64,000 bases of DNA from Varroa destructor (taxonomy: Eukaryota > Arthropoda > Arachnida > Mesostigmata > Varroidae). Shown piece by piece: positions 11,701-25,695 of this stretch (positions within the stretch are counted from its first letter, which is position 1; each line of letters begins with the position of its first letter). The DNA is taken from NCBI RefSeq assembly GCF_002443255.2, contig NW_019211456.1, forward strand, positions 39,845,891 through 39,909,890. The letters are read 5' to 3'. The notes below the pieces were generated by a model, which was not told where the DNA came from, did no database searches, and saw only the letters and a list, made by a program, of their open reading frames with translations. Both the position numbers and the translations under genes were made by a program.

Positions 11701-13214
11701 GACGGTCAGTATAATTGTAATTAAGAATTTTAGACAATTATGGATGCCAACGATGTTGCAACTGTGAGGAGTTGGTTGTTGGTCGGGTTAGTTGTCAAAA
11801 TGATTGTTGATGACGTTTTCTCGTATATGCATCGTTCTTGTTGCAGGTAACCTCGTCTACCCTTAATGGCTCAATTAACAAGCCTAAGGGTCCCAGGCTA
11901 CCTGATTTGTTGGACGTGAAAAAAGCGACGGAAGCACAAAATCTGCTTCCAATGTCGCAGCTTGTTACTGATTATAAGGTGATTTTTTAGCTCGTGTTGA
12001 TCCCTTTTTTAAACTAATAACGTATCCATTAATATGTTCGGAGTATTTGAAGAAATTAGACATATTTTTTGATCAGGTCTGCAACAATATTAAATCGATT
12101 AACTAACATCGGTACGAATAATATGGTCACTTTTGTTTAACATTTTCCGAATTCGAAAACGTCATATATTTTATGAGTGTGGTGTGACCGTGTTGCCTTT
12201 CTATTTCGACTAACTGTTTTTCTACAGCCTCTTCCGCGTATGGAGCCAAAATCGTCCGCGTGTACTTCGTCCTCTGGTGCCAAAGTGAATGCTTCTAATA
12301 GAGTGATGACTAATGAAGAAGCGGTCCTCTTCACAACATCACGCAAGGATCGCACGGCCGTCTACTCAGGTCGCAAACAGCACACGCTTACATCCGTACC
12401 TACGCTGTACGAGGCGTGTGTTCGGGTGCTTACAGAACACGTAGACTTGATCGATGAGACAGGGGGAGTGCCGTTCGATATAATGCGCCCAATTATGGAG
12501 AGATGCAGCTGGCAACAATTGGAGCGTCTTGAGTACTATAATCCTTATCTAACCGAGGATTCAGATCCGCTTTGGGAGATACACGTTAAACGGGACTTCC
12601 GTGGAAAAGTTAGTGTGTTTTATTGCATTAAGACCACGATGAACATTTACTGCCCTTTTCTTGTATATATTACTGGTAGACCACGGTTCTACTGTTTTTA
12701 TCTATAGATACAAGTAAAAATAGGTGTTTTGGTGGTTTATGAAATAAGGTACGGTGTAGTTATTAGAGGTTGATTTCTAATTTGATCATTCATCACTTCT
12801 CATTATGACTAGACGCCCGCTAAGGGCGAGGAGACATGGCGAGAGCTGCATATGCGCTGTCGTGACGAACGTGAGCAAAAACTCCAGGTGTTGAAAGAAT
12901 CAATTAGCAAGTCAATGAAGGAAAAACAGGACCCCGTTCGAAAAACGAAACTGGCCTATGTCGACACCATGGCGAAACCTCCTCGGAACGTTCAGCGGGC
13001 CCAGCTAAAACATGGTACCCACCTTGCTAACAAAAGCCAGCCCTCGCAAAGTCGAAGTATTGCTGCGACGGCTAGTACTTCCTCGGCCGTCGAGCCTGTA
13101 CGAGCGCCCACTGTCGCCGCCAAGAAACCTAATAAGCCTGCACCGCTAATGGCAAAAACGTTGTCATTCTTGAAAATGCGAAAGACGACAGGCTACGGTT
13201 TTGCGTCCCGGTAG
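8758..13214 (+). CDS. ELOA: Elongin A, RNA polymerase II elongation factor subunit
   Basis: Elongin A is the large subunit of the Elongin (SIII) complex with Elongin B/C and can serve as substrate adaptor of a CUL5 ubiquitin ligase. Eight exons join in frame: 8758-8896, 9899-10112, 10638-10709, 10923-11338, 11430-11704, 11847-11978, 12228-12608 and 12813-13214, giving 676 aa (human about 770). Residues 1-~75 are the TFIIS N-terminal domain (MSILEKIKQYC, EVTVDILQETGIGK). Then comes a long charged Ser/Lys/His-rich linker. An Elongin BC-box (TLYEACVRV, residues 475-483) precedes the conserved GGVPFDIMRPIMERCSWQQL. The C-terminus (KTKLAYVDTMAKPPRNVQRA, then APLMAKTLSFLK) matches the family. I chose the ATG at 8758 because it gives the family N-terminus; an in-frame ATG at 8656 would add 34 residues. 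Nuclear. Confidence 0.93.
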
Positions 13215-13945
13215 TCAGTAAAATACTAACGTTAATCTGAATCATTGAGAGAGCGGTAAAACAACAAAAACAACAACTGTAATGTCTACTCCGACATAAG
13301 CAGAAAGCATGAATAGAACTAGACCGGATGGGAGATCTCTCCAATAAGTGAATGATCTGTGCGTTTCAGAGATATCTATATATCTAGCTACAGATATGTT
13401 AGCATTAGTATAGCAAATCTCTGGGCGTTTATGGGACACACAGGATAAGTCATTTATTTTAATTTTTCCCATTTTCAGAATTTCTAAATGATAAACAGAG
13501 GCGAAGGAGACATCAAAGGGCGGTGTTAAAAAAGAAAAAGTAACAGCAAAGAATAGCGAATCAGTCAAATAGAATAAACTAGTAACGATAAATAATATAG
13601 AAATGACATATGCCAAGTTGAGGGAATAGCTACTGTGGTGCCGGTACGAGCCGAGCAAAAAAATAGGCTACTTAATCCAAAAAAAAACAAATATAGAACA
13701 GACAAACGAGATAAAATACATTATATATGAAACTTCCAATGATTATTGAATGCATGCTGCAATGGAATAAAACTTGTGTCCGCTTAAAACCAACCTACAG
13801 TCACAGACACATACCCGACAGATTTCCAAACTAGTTAGTTTTATCATAATGCGGCTAGTTATTACTCATTTCTGAAAAATGTGCGCCACCTGCACTTTAT
13901 AATCTGTATATAATTTTCAATATTATCAAAACATACAATAAATAG
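13215..13945 (+). other. Elongin A 3' untranslated region, probable
   Basis: AT-rich sequence after the stop codon with AATAAA hexamers at 13766 and 13937. Either could direct polyadenylation. The small ORFs on both strands here have no recognisable content. Confidence 0.45.
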
Positions 13946-16900
13946 CACAAACTACAGTAAAATGCCAAGAATTTCAACTAAGTGTTAGCCGCGTTGCATC
14001 CGTTTGTTTCCTTTTGACATTTGTGAAAAATTGATGTGAATACCCAAGTTTGTTAAGATTACATGCATCATTGATCGATTCGCTTTGTAAGGTAAATCGG
14101 CTATTAAATACGTTACTGAATTTAGCGTAACAGAAAAATTTGTTAATTGAATGTTTAACAGATGCCTCAAATCTCTATCTATCCACAAATATCAATTCAC
14201 CGTGATCTCGAGCTCTTTTTTTGTTTTTGTTTAGCTAAGTAGAGGACCCGATACTACTAGTCAGCTCAAAAATCTAGAACAGAATACGCGGGTCTAGCGG
14301 ATAACGCTTGCATAGAGCTACGAATAGAGGCGGGTTCTCGTGCCTTTTTACCAGGACGTGTGCTAATGTGCGTTTTATTATATTGGATTTTGTCCGAAGG
14401 CATACGGTCAGAGTGTGTCATGCCCTCTACACGACAAGAAATCGCCAGGTTGGTCTATGCAATACTGTAGACGACGCATGTCACGTCTAATAGTACTTTC
14501 ATAGTCCCTCGGAATAGATAAAAAAAAATACATACAAACTGTACGCACAATATAACGATATCGGTTGAGTTGTATCTATGCCTAAGATTCTGCTCGGGGG
14601 AAAAAGTCTCCAAAAAAGACGTATTTCTAAAAAAAAATGGAGAATGGCAGATATGACTATAGCAGGCTCCAAAATTTATAGTAGCTGACTATCTCATCAA
14701 TAGACAAACCTCTTTTTATATTGGAATACGTTGAGAAAAAATATCTAGGCATAGTAAATTAAAGTCGATCTTACAGCAGCAGTAACTAAAAGTGCCGTTG
14801 TTAACCGGCGCTGTAGGAAACGTTGGTCACTATATGAAAACTTTGTCGTCCACTGTGGGCAATTTAACTTTTCTGTTAACTTACTGTTGCAGCAAACGAG
14901 AACATCTGAATACAGTATTTGATATTCTCTTCTAGCAAGAGACTGTTGATGAACTCTACACTAAAAGACGTCAAAACGCTGCGAGCGACGACCGGTACCC
15001 CTTTGACTGACTTTGATCCCTTAACGTTGTCGGAAATGTTACAACGAGAGGTTATTATTGTCATTCGAAATTGACATTAAAGTAGTTCTTCTTGGCAAAT
15101 ATGCGGTGAAATTTAGACCCAACTTACACAAGCCTACTGCTTTGAATCACACTCGAGGGCACGATTCGGTGTGTCAATTACGAATTTCGAGAAGTAGATA
15201 AGCTGGCACCGTACTAATGACACTTAAGAACTGCTTTGCTTGCTTTTTTTCCCAGTTAATTTCTAATTGTTTTAACATGCTAATAAATTGTTACTTTTTT
15301 TAAAACTACCACACGCTGAACACGCATTTTGTAACTCCTGGCCATTGAAAATTGAGTTGATTGGAAATGCTGCCATCTTTGTGTTATACATCGAAGTTTT
15401 TGTTGAAATACCATTTATCCTTCTAGATTAATATCAGGCTGATTATCAGAAGTGCTAGTTTATACCAGTTAGTTGGAAGCGGACGTGATTGTTACGTGCC
15501 TATTGATGTCTAACATTTTATATCTTCGAGCGAAGTGACTGGGTTATTTTAAAAAGGTTGTACAATATCCGCACATGTGCGAATTGCGATCAATGACTGA
15601 CTTTCGGTAATCTAAATAAACTGAGATTTGAGATCAATTATGGTATAGGCATATTGGAATTGTCTAATTAAAATGATTTATCAGAAATAGAATAAGAAGA
15701 CAGTCAGTATTTGGTGCCGGAGTGGTTAAGATTGCCCGATCGAACTGAAAAGCCATTCATCTACAACTTCAAAAGTCGTTTCTCGTTACGTGTAAGCGTT
15801 TCAGTTGTTCCTCACTCAGGCTTATTAATTGGAGACTGTTGGTCTTAAACGACAGAGTATCGTTGTCATATAGTTTACTTGCTCTTAGTGAATCATCCTC
15901 ATCAAAACTGTAAATAATCGTTGTCCCTGTATATAGGGTGCAAATAATTAAACGAATAAAATTGTGTTGGAAATAAGCCGATGCTTCAAAAGACGTGTTG
16001 TTATTTTGAACAGTAAAAATATAAGTGAACGTTAAAAGTATCCATGCTTATTATATTTACGTGGAGACAAGTGGTGTGGCTTGCATAAAAGCAAACTCAG
16101 TCTAATTTTTCAGGTGGAAGAAAAATTAAAAAAAACTATAATGTGTTTGTCTACAAACGCCGGTTACTGCATTCGTAGTTGACGTGTCTTTCTGTTTTCA
16201 TTATTAATTATCGAATATTATTTCGTGTACTATTTGATTCATTGTAGCAGGTGAGCGAATTAAGGTAGTCATGAGGGAAAAGCTTGATACCGTTTGTGGC
16301 GGCACTGATTAGTTTCAAGTCTTATGCACTTAAGCTTTGATTATTGTAGACTTCTTTTCGTTTTTCGTTCTTTATAAATCAGTAATTAACACTCTGTTGA
16401 TCGTCACCTATATGTAATGTTTCACGGTAATCGGTTCATTCAATCAGGGTGCATAAATTGTCCGTAGAAAGAGTTGAACTCATCTTGTATGTAGGGTTTT
16501 TTATATTAACATTTTAAAGAGATAATCCAATTGCCTGGATTCTATCATGTTCTCATTGAGTAGAGAGTCCTAAGTCCACATCCTATCTAGAGGGGCATAT
16601 ACAAATAAAAAATACATTCCCATTTAGACGACTGGTTCAATTGAAGATCGTAGCCTTCGCAATATGCTCCAATGCACTCGAATTTTTTAGTACATCCCTT
16701 TTTTAATTTACATTCTACTGCCAATACTATTGGCTTTATTTTTTTCCACCTCGAAAACGATTACCATTCAAGGTGGCCTGCTATTGAAATTTCAACTTTC
16801 GTGAAGTCATATACAGTGCCCATGTACCATGTACGGATAGGATGCATTAGAATTAAAGCATACTTATAAGGAATACGTCTAAGTGGAGTTTAATCTTTTT

Positions 16901-17929
16901 GAAAGGCCCTAAATATAAGCTAGATATTACATACGTAAAGGAATCTTGCGATGCATAGCCAAACGATTAGAGCACTCCACATATTTGTTTAAGTCTTGTT
17001 TAATTTTCGTTTATTCTACAATCCAGTAAAGCATGTACATTAGGTCTTATGGAACTGACAAGCGATGAAGTTCAATACGATGGGTGAATGTACGATATGT
17101 GATGTCTACGTTGGCCTGCTCTATTTAATGCACGCGCCAGCAACACATCTTATTAAGGATACAATAATAATAGTAAAAAAAATTCTCAATCTGTTAAAAA
17201 TTCGAGGGCAATTAGGTTCCTTTTTCTACGCACAAAAGTTTACTCATTTTTGGCTTGAGCTTCGTAGGCGATAGTGACTGGAATATGGAGAAATGTCAAA
17301 ATACTGGTGAATATGTGTGCGTTGCGCATACAAGTTGGCTGCTACAAGCGGTCTGCCATAGAAGAACGCATATTGGTCGCATATGTCAGATTAGTACTGC
17401 AGGCTTCATGCAAGTTACACTTTGACGTTCGTATGCGCAGTGGACAGTACGACAACTTGCCTACAATTTCGGTACTGATTTTTAAATGTTTTACTGATGA
17501 AATGTACTACATATATATAATATAAAAAACTAGCTGAGAATAATAGAAAGAGGCGAAATAGTGCAAGTCGTTGCAGATCAGTTCTTGGCAAGAATTGACT
17601 AGAAAATCGCTTGCGTATGTATTCGATAAATGTCGAAACAATAACAATTGTATCTTGCTGTCTCAGGTAGTTTGAAATAAATTTCTGCTAAAGCTAATTT
17701 AACAGAGCCCGGTAATAGCGTATTGCCTAGTTAACGGTAGCAATCACTTATTGGTGCGAAAGCCGTTGTTAAGCAAGGCAAGGGTGTTGTTCTTCATGTT
17801 AGATTTTGGCAAGCGTTTCCAATTCTATTCTTTAATGGAGTATGAACTATTTATCGTCGCCATTGGTGTTGCCGTTGATTTTACACGTAACTGCACATGA
17901 TAATGGATGACTGTGCGGCTGAAAATGTT
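13946..17929. other. Gene-poor interval
   Basis: I see no recognisable gene. Two weak items: a possible two-exon short plus-strand frame (14308-14446 with 14936-15010, see findings) and a tRNA-like A-box at ~15711 without the rest of a tRNA. ORFs 16672-16869, 17065-17274 and 17274-17525 look random. Confidence 0.4.
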
Positions 17930-19118
17930 TTAAGCGAAGCCTGTTTTTTTACTGAAAGAGTACTCTGATCCTCGTTGCATCTCCTTTTCCTCGATATAGC
18001 GTTTCCATGTGAAGTAGGCACAAACCCCTGTAATTGCGCAGGCCACCAATGCTGCAAAACAACTGAGCGCGATTGCGAAGATGTTCAACGGTGAGAGTTG
18101 GCCTGGAAAAGCAATATTTAAGGATTACTAACAAGGAAAATTGGCTTAAGTCAAGAGATCCATCTAGGCACTGGACCTTCTGTCACTAGAGTTTATCTGT
18201 CCTGCAGTAACCTAGAAGAGTGTATACTGCCAAGAACAAACAAACATGCAAATTTAAAACAAACGGATTCGGGGTCTATAATTTTACATAAGAAACTTTT
18301 TAAGAAAATCTAGGTTAATAAACTCTATAATAAATTTGTTTAGTTGCTCTGTAGTATTTGACAGCTAATGGATCTGCACGGTATCCTTTATGTGACCTAT
18401 TAGAAGTCTTTCAGTTACAGAATTTTTCTTTTCTACACATTGCACTATGCTACCAATCATACGACTTTGTATTTGGCTCAATCGTAGCGGTCGCGCATTT
18501 TCTAATATTTTTTAGTGGTACCATAAAGCGTAGTAAACGACAATTACTACGATCATTCGAATGCTCAAAAGTGGGCGTGGATACAAAGCTGCCTGATGCG
18601 TTCATTTATCCGTATCAAGCTGGTTTAGTGAACGCTCCGCTACAAACTGGTGTTTTGTAGATATTACACTTTTATTCTGGTGGAATAATTCTAACTTTCG
18701 TTGCAGGTACCTCACAAAGCCGTAATTTTACAGTTGTGCAGATTCACGATTGTATTCACGATTACTCACAGGCTGATGAAAAACAACCTTTTTAATACAT
18801 TTATTGATATAAAGTTCTGAAACTAACTAGTGAGATAATGAAGTAAAATAATTCTCTAAATTCACGCAATTTAAACGTTCCTATGTGACGTGCATCCAAA
18901 CGTGCCCAAGTCAAAAAAAACAAAATTACGAAGCGGAGAGAGTTTATACTACACGATGTCCATGTATTTAACTTTTACTGAGGTCATAAGACTTGTCTGA
19001 CTTTTTTCGTTAGTATTTGAGAGAATACCACGCTAATTAGGCCACATACCTGACAGCTGGCCTTCGCGGTGGTCACCGAGATCGAAGGGGCTGGCGGCTT
19101 GACCCGTGCACTCTTTAA
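17930..19118 (-). CDS. C-terminal two exons of an unknown single-pass membrane protein
   Basis: Two minus-strand exons, 19118-19050 and 18102-17930, have clean borders (TTTTTTCAG acceptor, CAG then GTATGT donor, TTTTCCAG acceptor). They join in frame and end in TAA. Together they encode about 80 residues: a hydrophilic segment with one Cys (KECTGQAASPFDLGDHREGQ), a ~26-residue hydrophobic helix (within LNIFAIALSCFAALVACAIT), then a short basic and acidic tail with YIEEKEMQRGSEYSF. This is the layout of a type I membrane protein with a short cytoplasmic tail. The first visible exon enters in phase 1, so upstream exons exist. I could not find them below the syntaxin gene at 25.7 kb. Family not recognised. 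Confidence 0.5.
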
Positions 19119-22100
19119 CTGAAAAAAGAATCAGCCATCCAACATTGTTATAGCACACGGAGAAGAAATATACGCGCAAACAAAAGCCCTCGGCACATTC
19201 ATATAATACACAGTTTCATTCTCGAACTCTTTTAGCCTTCGAACCTCAATACGTATCGCAGCCACGATGATATGCAAAAACTTACTTATGATTCCAAAAA
19301 ACACCAAGAGAAACATGGTTGCGACTTTTAAAGATATTTTCACTATTTTATTTTTAATTAACACACTAGTTGCAGTATCTCAAGGAGTCGACACCCATCA
19401 GCAAATAGTGCTGTGTGATTACGTTACTAAGGATATCGTTCGTGCCACGGCAGCGTAACTCCTTAGCAATTCCCGTCAGCAATGGCGGTCCCGCCCATCA
19501 TGAATTATTCCCGGCGGAGGCAGCGTAGCCTATCACCATTCCTTCCACTAATGGCGCTGACTGTTCGCCGCTAACAACACAGCGTAGACAAAGAACACGT
19601 TTTGGGCTGGTATTGTTCGTCGAAGCAAGGCAGAATAGGCTTTGCTATACGCGCTAGTTTCGCACTATTAAATAACTGCTAAACCTTACATCTTGGGTTG
19701 GCTCTTTTCACTTAAAAGTCAAAGCAGTGAACGCTGGACAAACAGTTCAACTGGGATGTAGTTTGCAGTTATGACATGTTTAGAGCCGTCAGAACCGTCG
19801 CTCGCGATAGTGATGACGGCCTTACACAATTACTGTCCACTCCGAAGGACTGTTGTGTAGCTGCTGTTGTTTCCGCTTCCCAATTCAGTCCTATGCTTTC
19901 ATAACTAAATGTCGGTATGGGGAGGGACACAGCATATGCCGCAGGACTCTCGTCATCGCGACGGGTGTGTCATCGGGTAAACTTTACCTACACGGTGTAA
20001 GGCTACCAACTGGCGATCAATGAACGACAAGCATTGCATTCTGTAATGTACGTGAAGCATCCCGGAATGGAAGCGAAAAAGAGTATGATCAACTTTGAAA
20101 TCATCTCTCGGAACCTACACAATGAGACGCTAAAATTGAAAAGCGCCTTAATAAAGCCAATCCAAAGTATGTCAGTTTTCTCTAAGGGTCTGCTGTACCA
20201 GAAATCGATGGATCAAATTTATCCACCTGTCAATATCTATCACTGGCCTTATTTTAAAACTGTAAAATTATCCAGAACCTTAGGAAGAACAACCTTAGAA
20301 GAACTTAAGGAGTAAAGAAGAGATTTAAGGAAAATTACAGAGTTGCGAAGACTCTGTCTGATCCTAAAGCACATGTTTTCCTACACACAGGACACGAAAT
20401 TGTACAATGATAGATATCGCAAAAGATCAACGAAGCATAATCGTTGAGTGAGTTCGTTGAAATTTTACACCTAGACCAGTCGTATAACTGGACTAAGTAG
20501 AATCGCTATTGTCTTATCCTGGTGATCACTCTAAAGTACTAGTTATTAAATATAAACTGTGGTTACAGCCGTCAATGCCTGCTACGATGTCTTCACTAAG
20601 ACACAAAGGGGCAATAAAGTAAGAGATGCCGTCCACGCCATGGATGAATGCGTAATAATAGCACCTAGTTTCATGTAACTAGTAAACCAAATACTTATCT
20701 TCAGAGTCGAGGATTAGAGCTGCATTATATGGCCTATGTTCGTCATGCATGCCAACAATCTTTCCGGACTCAGTATTGACATAAAAAAACAGTTACATTT
20801 TGCGCATAGCTAAACATATTAACGTAAATCCTTCTGCCAAAGGCTAACTGCTTGTGATTTAATCGGCAACGTTCCAATTATTTTACAGAATTAGTTAGGC
20901 TTAATAAAAAAAAACACGTTGCTAACTTTCTAATGCTTATAATTAACAAAAGATAAGTTTAAATACGTTCCTCCGTTGTACCAGTAATGCTACGGGTTGA
21001 GTAATGCTCTAGCTCGTATAATTCTTATGTAATTCAATGGCACTTGCAGCATCTAACCTGAAAATCTAAATCAGACTATTACTTTCCCTGCTAAAAGCGA
21101 TGTATGCGTGTACACTACTCATTGTGTGATCTTTCAATTGGGTCTTTAACATCCGTCAAAGACCTGATGAAGATGCGGAATATAACAGCTAGCGACTGCC
21201 GCGAGTACTACAGAAATACGAGTACTACAGTTAGCCTCAGCTCGATTCCAGTTAATGATATCAAACATGAAATAAAATAATGATGATCTCGAAAAAATGC
21301 CAAAGGAACAGAGAGCAAGACATGATTACTAAATTTTTTAACTGACTTGTAAAGCTGCGGGTAAAAAGTTTTAAATAATAAGTAACTGGTAATCGTATTC
21401 GTACCCTAGCAATTGATATCTATAGTTTGGGATTTGCAACATAGATCTTAAACAGTAAAATTTATAAAATAGTTGACCTTTTCTATTGCTTGGAATACTG
21501 TAACATATGGTATACGGTTATGAATCTTGAGAGAATTGTTTTGACGCCGAAAGGCCACACAAGACTAGGAATAGCACGTAACGTGTTAATCTATAGAATT
21601 TAACCAATTACAATTACGCCCTGCTTGCTAAACCGGGATGCAGCAAGACGTGGTACGAAAGATCATCATTATTGCCATCCGTAAAAGAAATCTGGATAGC
21701 TCTACAGAGATAATTTCGAGAGGTTCCGCTGAAAGTTTATCAGTAAAATGGTGGCAAGACAAATTCGACTAAAATTCAAGGCTCTATCAGAAGTGCCTCA
21801 TCATGGTATTCGGAAAGCCGACTTAAAACGTATTCTTGAATCAAGAATAAAGATAGAAGAATCTAGAACGATCTTGAGCTGTATAATAAATGTAGAGAGA
21901 CAGCTCCGTCAATAAATGGACCTCAAACAGTGATGGGATGTGTAAGAAAGAGATGTTTGTAGGGCTACGTGGTGAATTGTGACTGGAATAATAGTTAATT
22001 AGAGGCAGGTGCTAAAGAAGTGAAATTTAGAGCGAATTCGAGATATTGAGTCAATCAATGAACAGGGTAGAGGTAGAATGTTAAGCAAAGACTTAGCGTG

Positions 22101-24096
22101 GTGATGAACAGCGATAGGAGCTGCTTTTAGGATCTTAGTGTGCAGGTTCAAGATGAGTAAATTAAAAGTCGTACAAGTAACTGTTGTACTTCAATCATGT
22201 GAATGAAGCAGCTAAAGGGGTACTTCAACAAGGCGAATAGGCTAGTAGTATTGAACAGATAGTATATAAGAAGAAGTTTAACTGTGAAAAGTGTTAAGCT
22301 GTAGTATTCTCACTTGGAAGGCATTTGCTAAAAGTCGAAAACTTACAGTCATTCAAGCCGTGTGGCGACAGGCGATAAATTGACTAGACTAACGAATTAA
22401 TATAATGTTTGCAAGTATTTGGTTGTGAATTTAGAAGACGAACATGAGCGTCTCGCTGTTAGATAATAGACTACATCTTCCTACTGATTTGAAATCGACA
22501 GCTGAAAGAACACTTTCATCCTCTGAATATTCATGCGAGAGTGATCTCCCTTAAATAAACTTAGCGGCAACCTTCACTCGATCTCACAAGTTAAATAGTT
22601 TTAGAAAGAGATTTCAACATCATGATCCGTTAAACAGTCTGCGTAAAGCACAATAAACCGATATGCGATGTAAAACTGTTTGTTTAGCCACGTTTACCTC
22701 GGTACAGATGGCACTGGTCTATGTAATAAATAACATTTTACTGCTGATGCGACTCCATGGACAGGCTATATTGGGCGCTCTCATATGAAGGCGTACCGAC
22801 ATCGGTTGTGTTAATTGATTCAACGCATAATTTGAATAAAAGACGACCTTAAACTATTTTCTGGAATAAACGAATTAATTGCGAAGATAAATGATGTGCT
22901 ATTATGCCGTGTCTAGGACATACTAAATGTGGATACATCATCAAGCAGATTAGCGGCAGAACACCTCGTGAAATTCGAAGTACGCTTTAGTTCCATAAAG
23001 CTATCTCGCGCGGCGTGCAACGTTTGCGGTTGAGGAAGTTATTTTAGAGACTCAGTAGAACATGGGATGGAGCTTATTAGTCATAAACAAGTGGGCTAAG
23101 TAGATTTTTCCGGCTAATCGGGTTGGAAATTTATTATCAAAATTCATCGAGAAATGGGTCCGCCTTTGCCATTTGGTAGGTTCAGCTTGACTAAAATAAA
23201 AAAAAATCCGCTACTTTACATGAACAATAGACCATTGATCCAAATAGTTTTCTTTGTACTGAAACTTTCAATGGAACTGATCTATATCTTTAGTGTCGGT
23301 TCCACAATTTTACCCTTTGTACCTCCTGCGCCAGTAGCTTGTATTGAGATCGATTTGAACCATTTCGCACGGCAGATCCCTAGATCACCGAGTTGTGGAA
23401 GGCTTATACTGATTATTTTCTGAAGCATGCTATTAACTAGTCGAGGGTAGCAAGATCATTCAAAAAATATATTCAACTTGAATAGTGAAAAAAAAAACTG
23501 GCTTATGCTCTTTCTAATGGAGAGCCCTATCTTCGCCTATGTTCAATTCCTGTTTAGCCACCTTCTATAGCACTCATATCGCTAGTGATCCCGATAATTT
23601 TTGGGGCATCAAGACAACGCAAAAAATGTATACTTCATTAAAAACTATTGTGTGTAGGAACTCTTTATGTGTGTGACTGACCGTGGTCTAAATGCTACGG
23701 ACGTTGAATAACACCAATTTGAGCATTTCATCCTGTAATGCGTTCTGTTGCACAGGCAAATAAATACCTGTCTATCTACGTTCAATGATAGACATTAGCA
23801 TTTTTTAAAGAATATCAAGCTATTTATTTCAAGGTGTCGTGATATAAGTGGCGTTAAGTCAGTGATTAGAATAAACTTATCATTATTATTATTATTACTC
23901 TCACCTTGAAGGTTTCTTCTCTGTCATCTTCGTGGAATCACAGCGGCGTTTCAAAGTCGCTGCTCAGATCTTCTTTTTCGATCTTCAGCAACTTTTATAA
24001 TACTCGTGCATTCGCCTCAATAAAATAAACGGTTGGACTTAAAATGGCCGACTTCATGTGGCCCAGAGTAACAATTGTCTCATATCTTGACGCGAA

Positions 24097-24108
24097 GGGG
24101 GGGGGGGG
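24097..24108. repeat. Run of 12 G
   Basis: A homopolymer of 12 G in AT-rich DNA. It is prone to sequencing error and slippage. Confidence 0.9.
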
Positions 24109-25466
24109 AGGCTAATGTGTTAGACTCGTTTAATAGAGACGCATACATCAGCGGCGCTAACATCGTCAACTTTTGAAAAAAAACCAGAATTATCATATTT
24201 GGCTGTACTATCGTCATTTCATAGCTATTTTAAGCTTCCTTTTCTTACATCAGTCATAGTGACTATGTGTACATACTGCTATTACTATATTATACGGTGT
24301 GATTGATGACCTAACATAACCTGATAAAAGCGCGACAATAATTTTTCAGGCTTTTTCGCATTTTAATATATTCTGTAGTATCATAAGTATCTTTTTCTTC
24401 AAAATAATGCAGACAAAATAGCTTGTTTTATTCATAATAGCGCAACCTCTTTTTCTAGTTGTTTCTTCCGTTTCCCATCAATCAGTTGCTTTCTTATTAC
24501 AGGTTACATTTATTTATTCACTGCGACATCTCTGCGTTCGAACACGATTGCATAAAGTTAAATTTTTCTTGTGCTTTTCACGATAGGTTGTTCTAATTAT
24601 AGAAACTTATATTCTGAGTATTATCCTTATGTACAAGCAAATCTATATGCGTGGTTCCCGTAAATTTTTGGCGTTATAATTATCCAGTTTCTTTTTTATC
24701 ATCCAGTTTCTTTTCTATCACCAACATCATCATGCAACCTTTCCTCTAATGCGCCAACTTGTTACGTGTCTTGCTCGACCTGACCGTTGCTGTTCTAGTA
24801 TGTTTAGTCATAACATCTGCTCGCAATAACAGTAAAGTAATAGTTATTGTTTATACCCAGAATGCCAACGACAGCTTCTGTAATGTGCAGCGCCTGGTTA
24901 AAAAAATAATAGCAAATAAAATTGTAATAGTAATCATAACAATAACCAACTGGTGTAGAAGACCCTGTTCTCGGGTCTTCCTTACATGCTTTCGCCTATA
25001 TGTATATATATGCATGTGTTGTCTTGTTTGATCCATTAGCAATTAATCTTCGTCAGACTTCAATGCTTTAGACGTCACTCAATTGATCAGCGAAGGAGAA
25101 CTGAAGTTTGACAGGGGGAGAGAGAAAGGGAGAAGCAAACCAATAAACGGCACTCAAACCATCACGATTCTCTTGAAGTATCTGAAAACCTGGACCACGT
25201 AGCTGAATAGGCTCTTTCTTGTACTGTAACTTTTCTTTGTGTACGTCCAGCTTTCTACATTAAGGGCCAAACTGATATTTTTCCTTTCAATATACCCTTC
25301 TCCTCCCCTTTCCGCGTTTCTTCTGCCCCCTCTCTCTCTATCGTAATTTTTGTTTAAATCGCTCGCTTTTCTCTAGTATTTACGTATTGCCTATTTTCAT
25401 CATCCATTTGTTGTTGTTGTTCTTGCTTCTGCTGCTGCTACTTTAAACGTATGCCTGTAGTAGTTT

Positions 25467-25477
25467 TTTATTTTATT
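25467..25477 (-). other. Polyadenylation hexamers for the syntaxin gene
   Basis: Two overlapping AATAAA motifs on the minus strand, about 220 bp after the stop codon at 25696. Placement fits a short 3' UTR. Confidence 0.45.
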
Positions 25478-25695
25478 TCGTGCGCCACTGTTTGTTTCTG
25501 TTGTCGTGTCTGTAAATATGCGTATAGTGTTTGCAGTATATCAATTCTGTGATTTCCCTTTGATTCTTTTACTTTTTTCCTTTGTTCTTTTCGCTGCAAC
25601 CGAATTATACTTATCAGATGTTCCACGTTGTCTTCGTTCTGTTTCATTTTGTTCACTCATCGACAATCTCTCACTTGCTTTCTCTCTCTCACCAA

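Larger units (their letters stand above)
19119..25695. other. Gene-poor interval
   Basis: No gene I can support. It should hold the missing 5' exons of the membrane-protein gene. It contains a short imperfect repeat (the motif cagcgta at 19451, 19521 and 19580), isolated plus-strand open frames (20034-20315, 21748-21915, 23154-23423) with no family match, and a run of 12 G at 24097-24108. The stretch 21.6-23.4 kb has several broken coding-like pieces and may be decayed mobile DNA. Confidence 0.35.

Noticed and set aside
15705..15760. tRNA-Ser-like start (tggtgccggagtggttaag)
   Set aside because: Only the A-box part matches. No anticodon stem, B-box or closing acceptor stem follows at the right distance.
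20034..20315. 93-codon plus-strand ORF
   Set aside because: No known motif, no splice context and no neighbours to support it. Kept only as part of the gene-poor interval.
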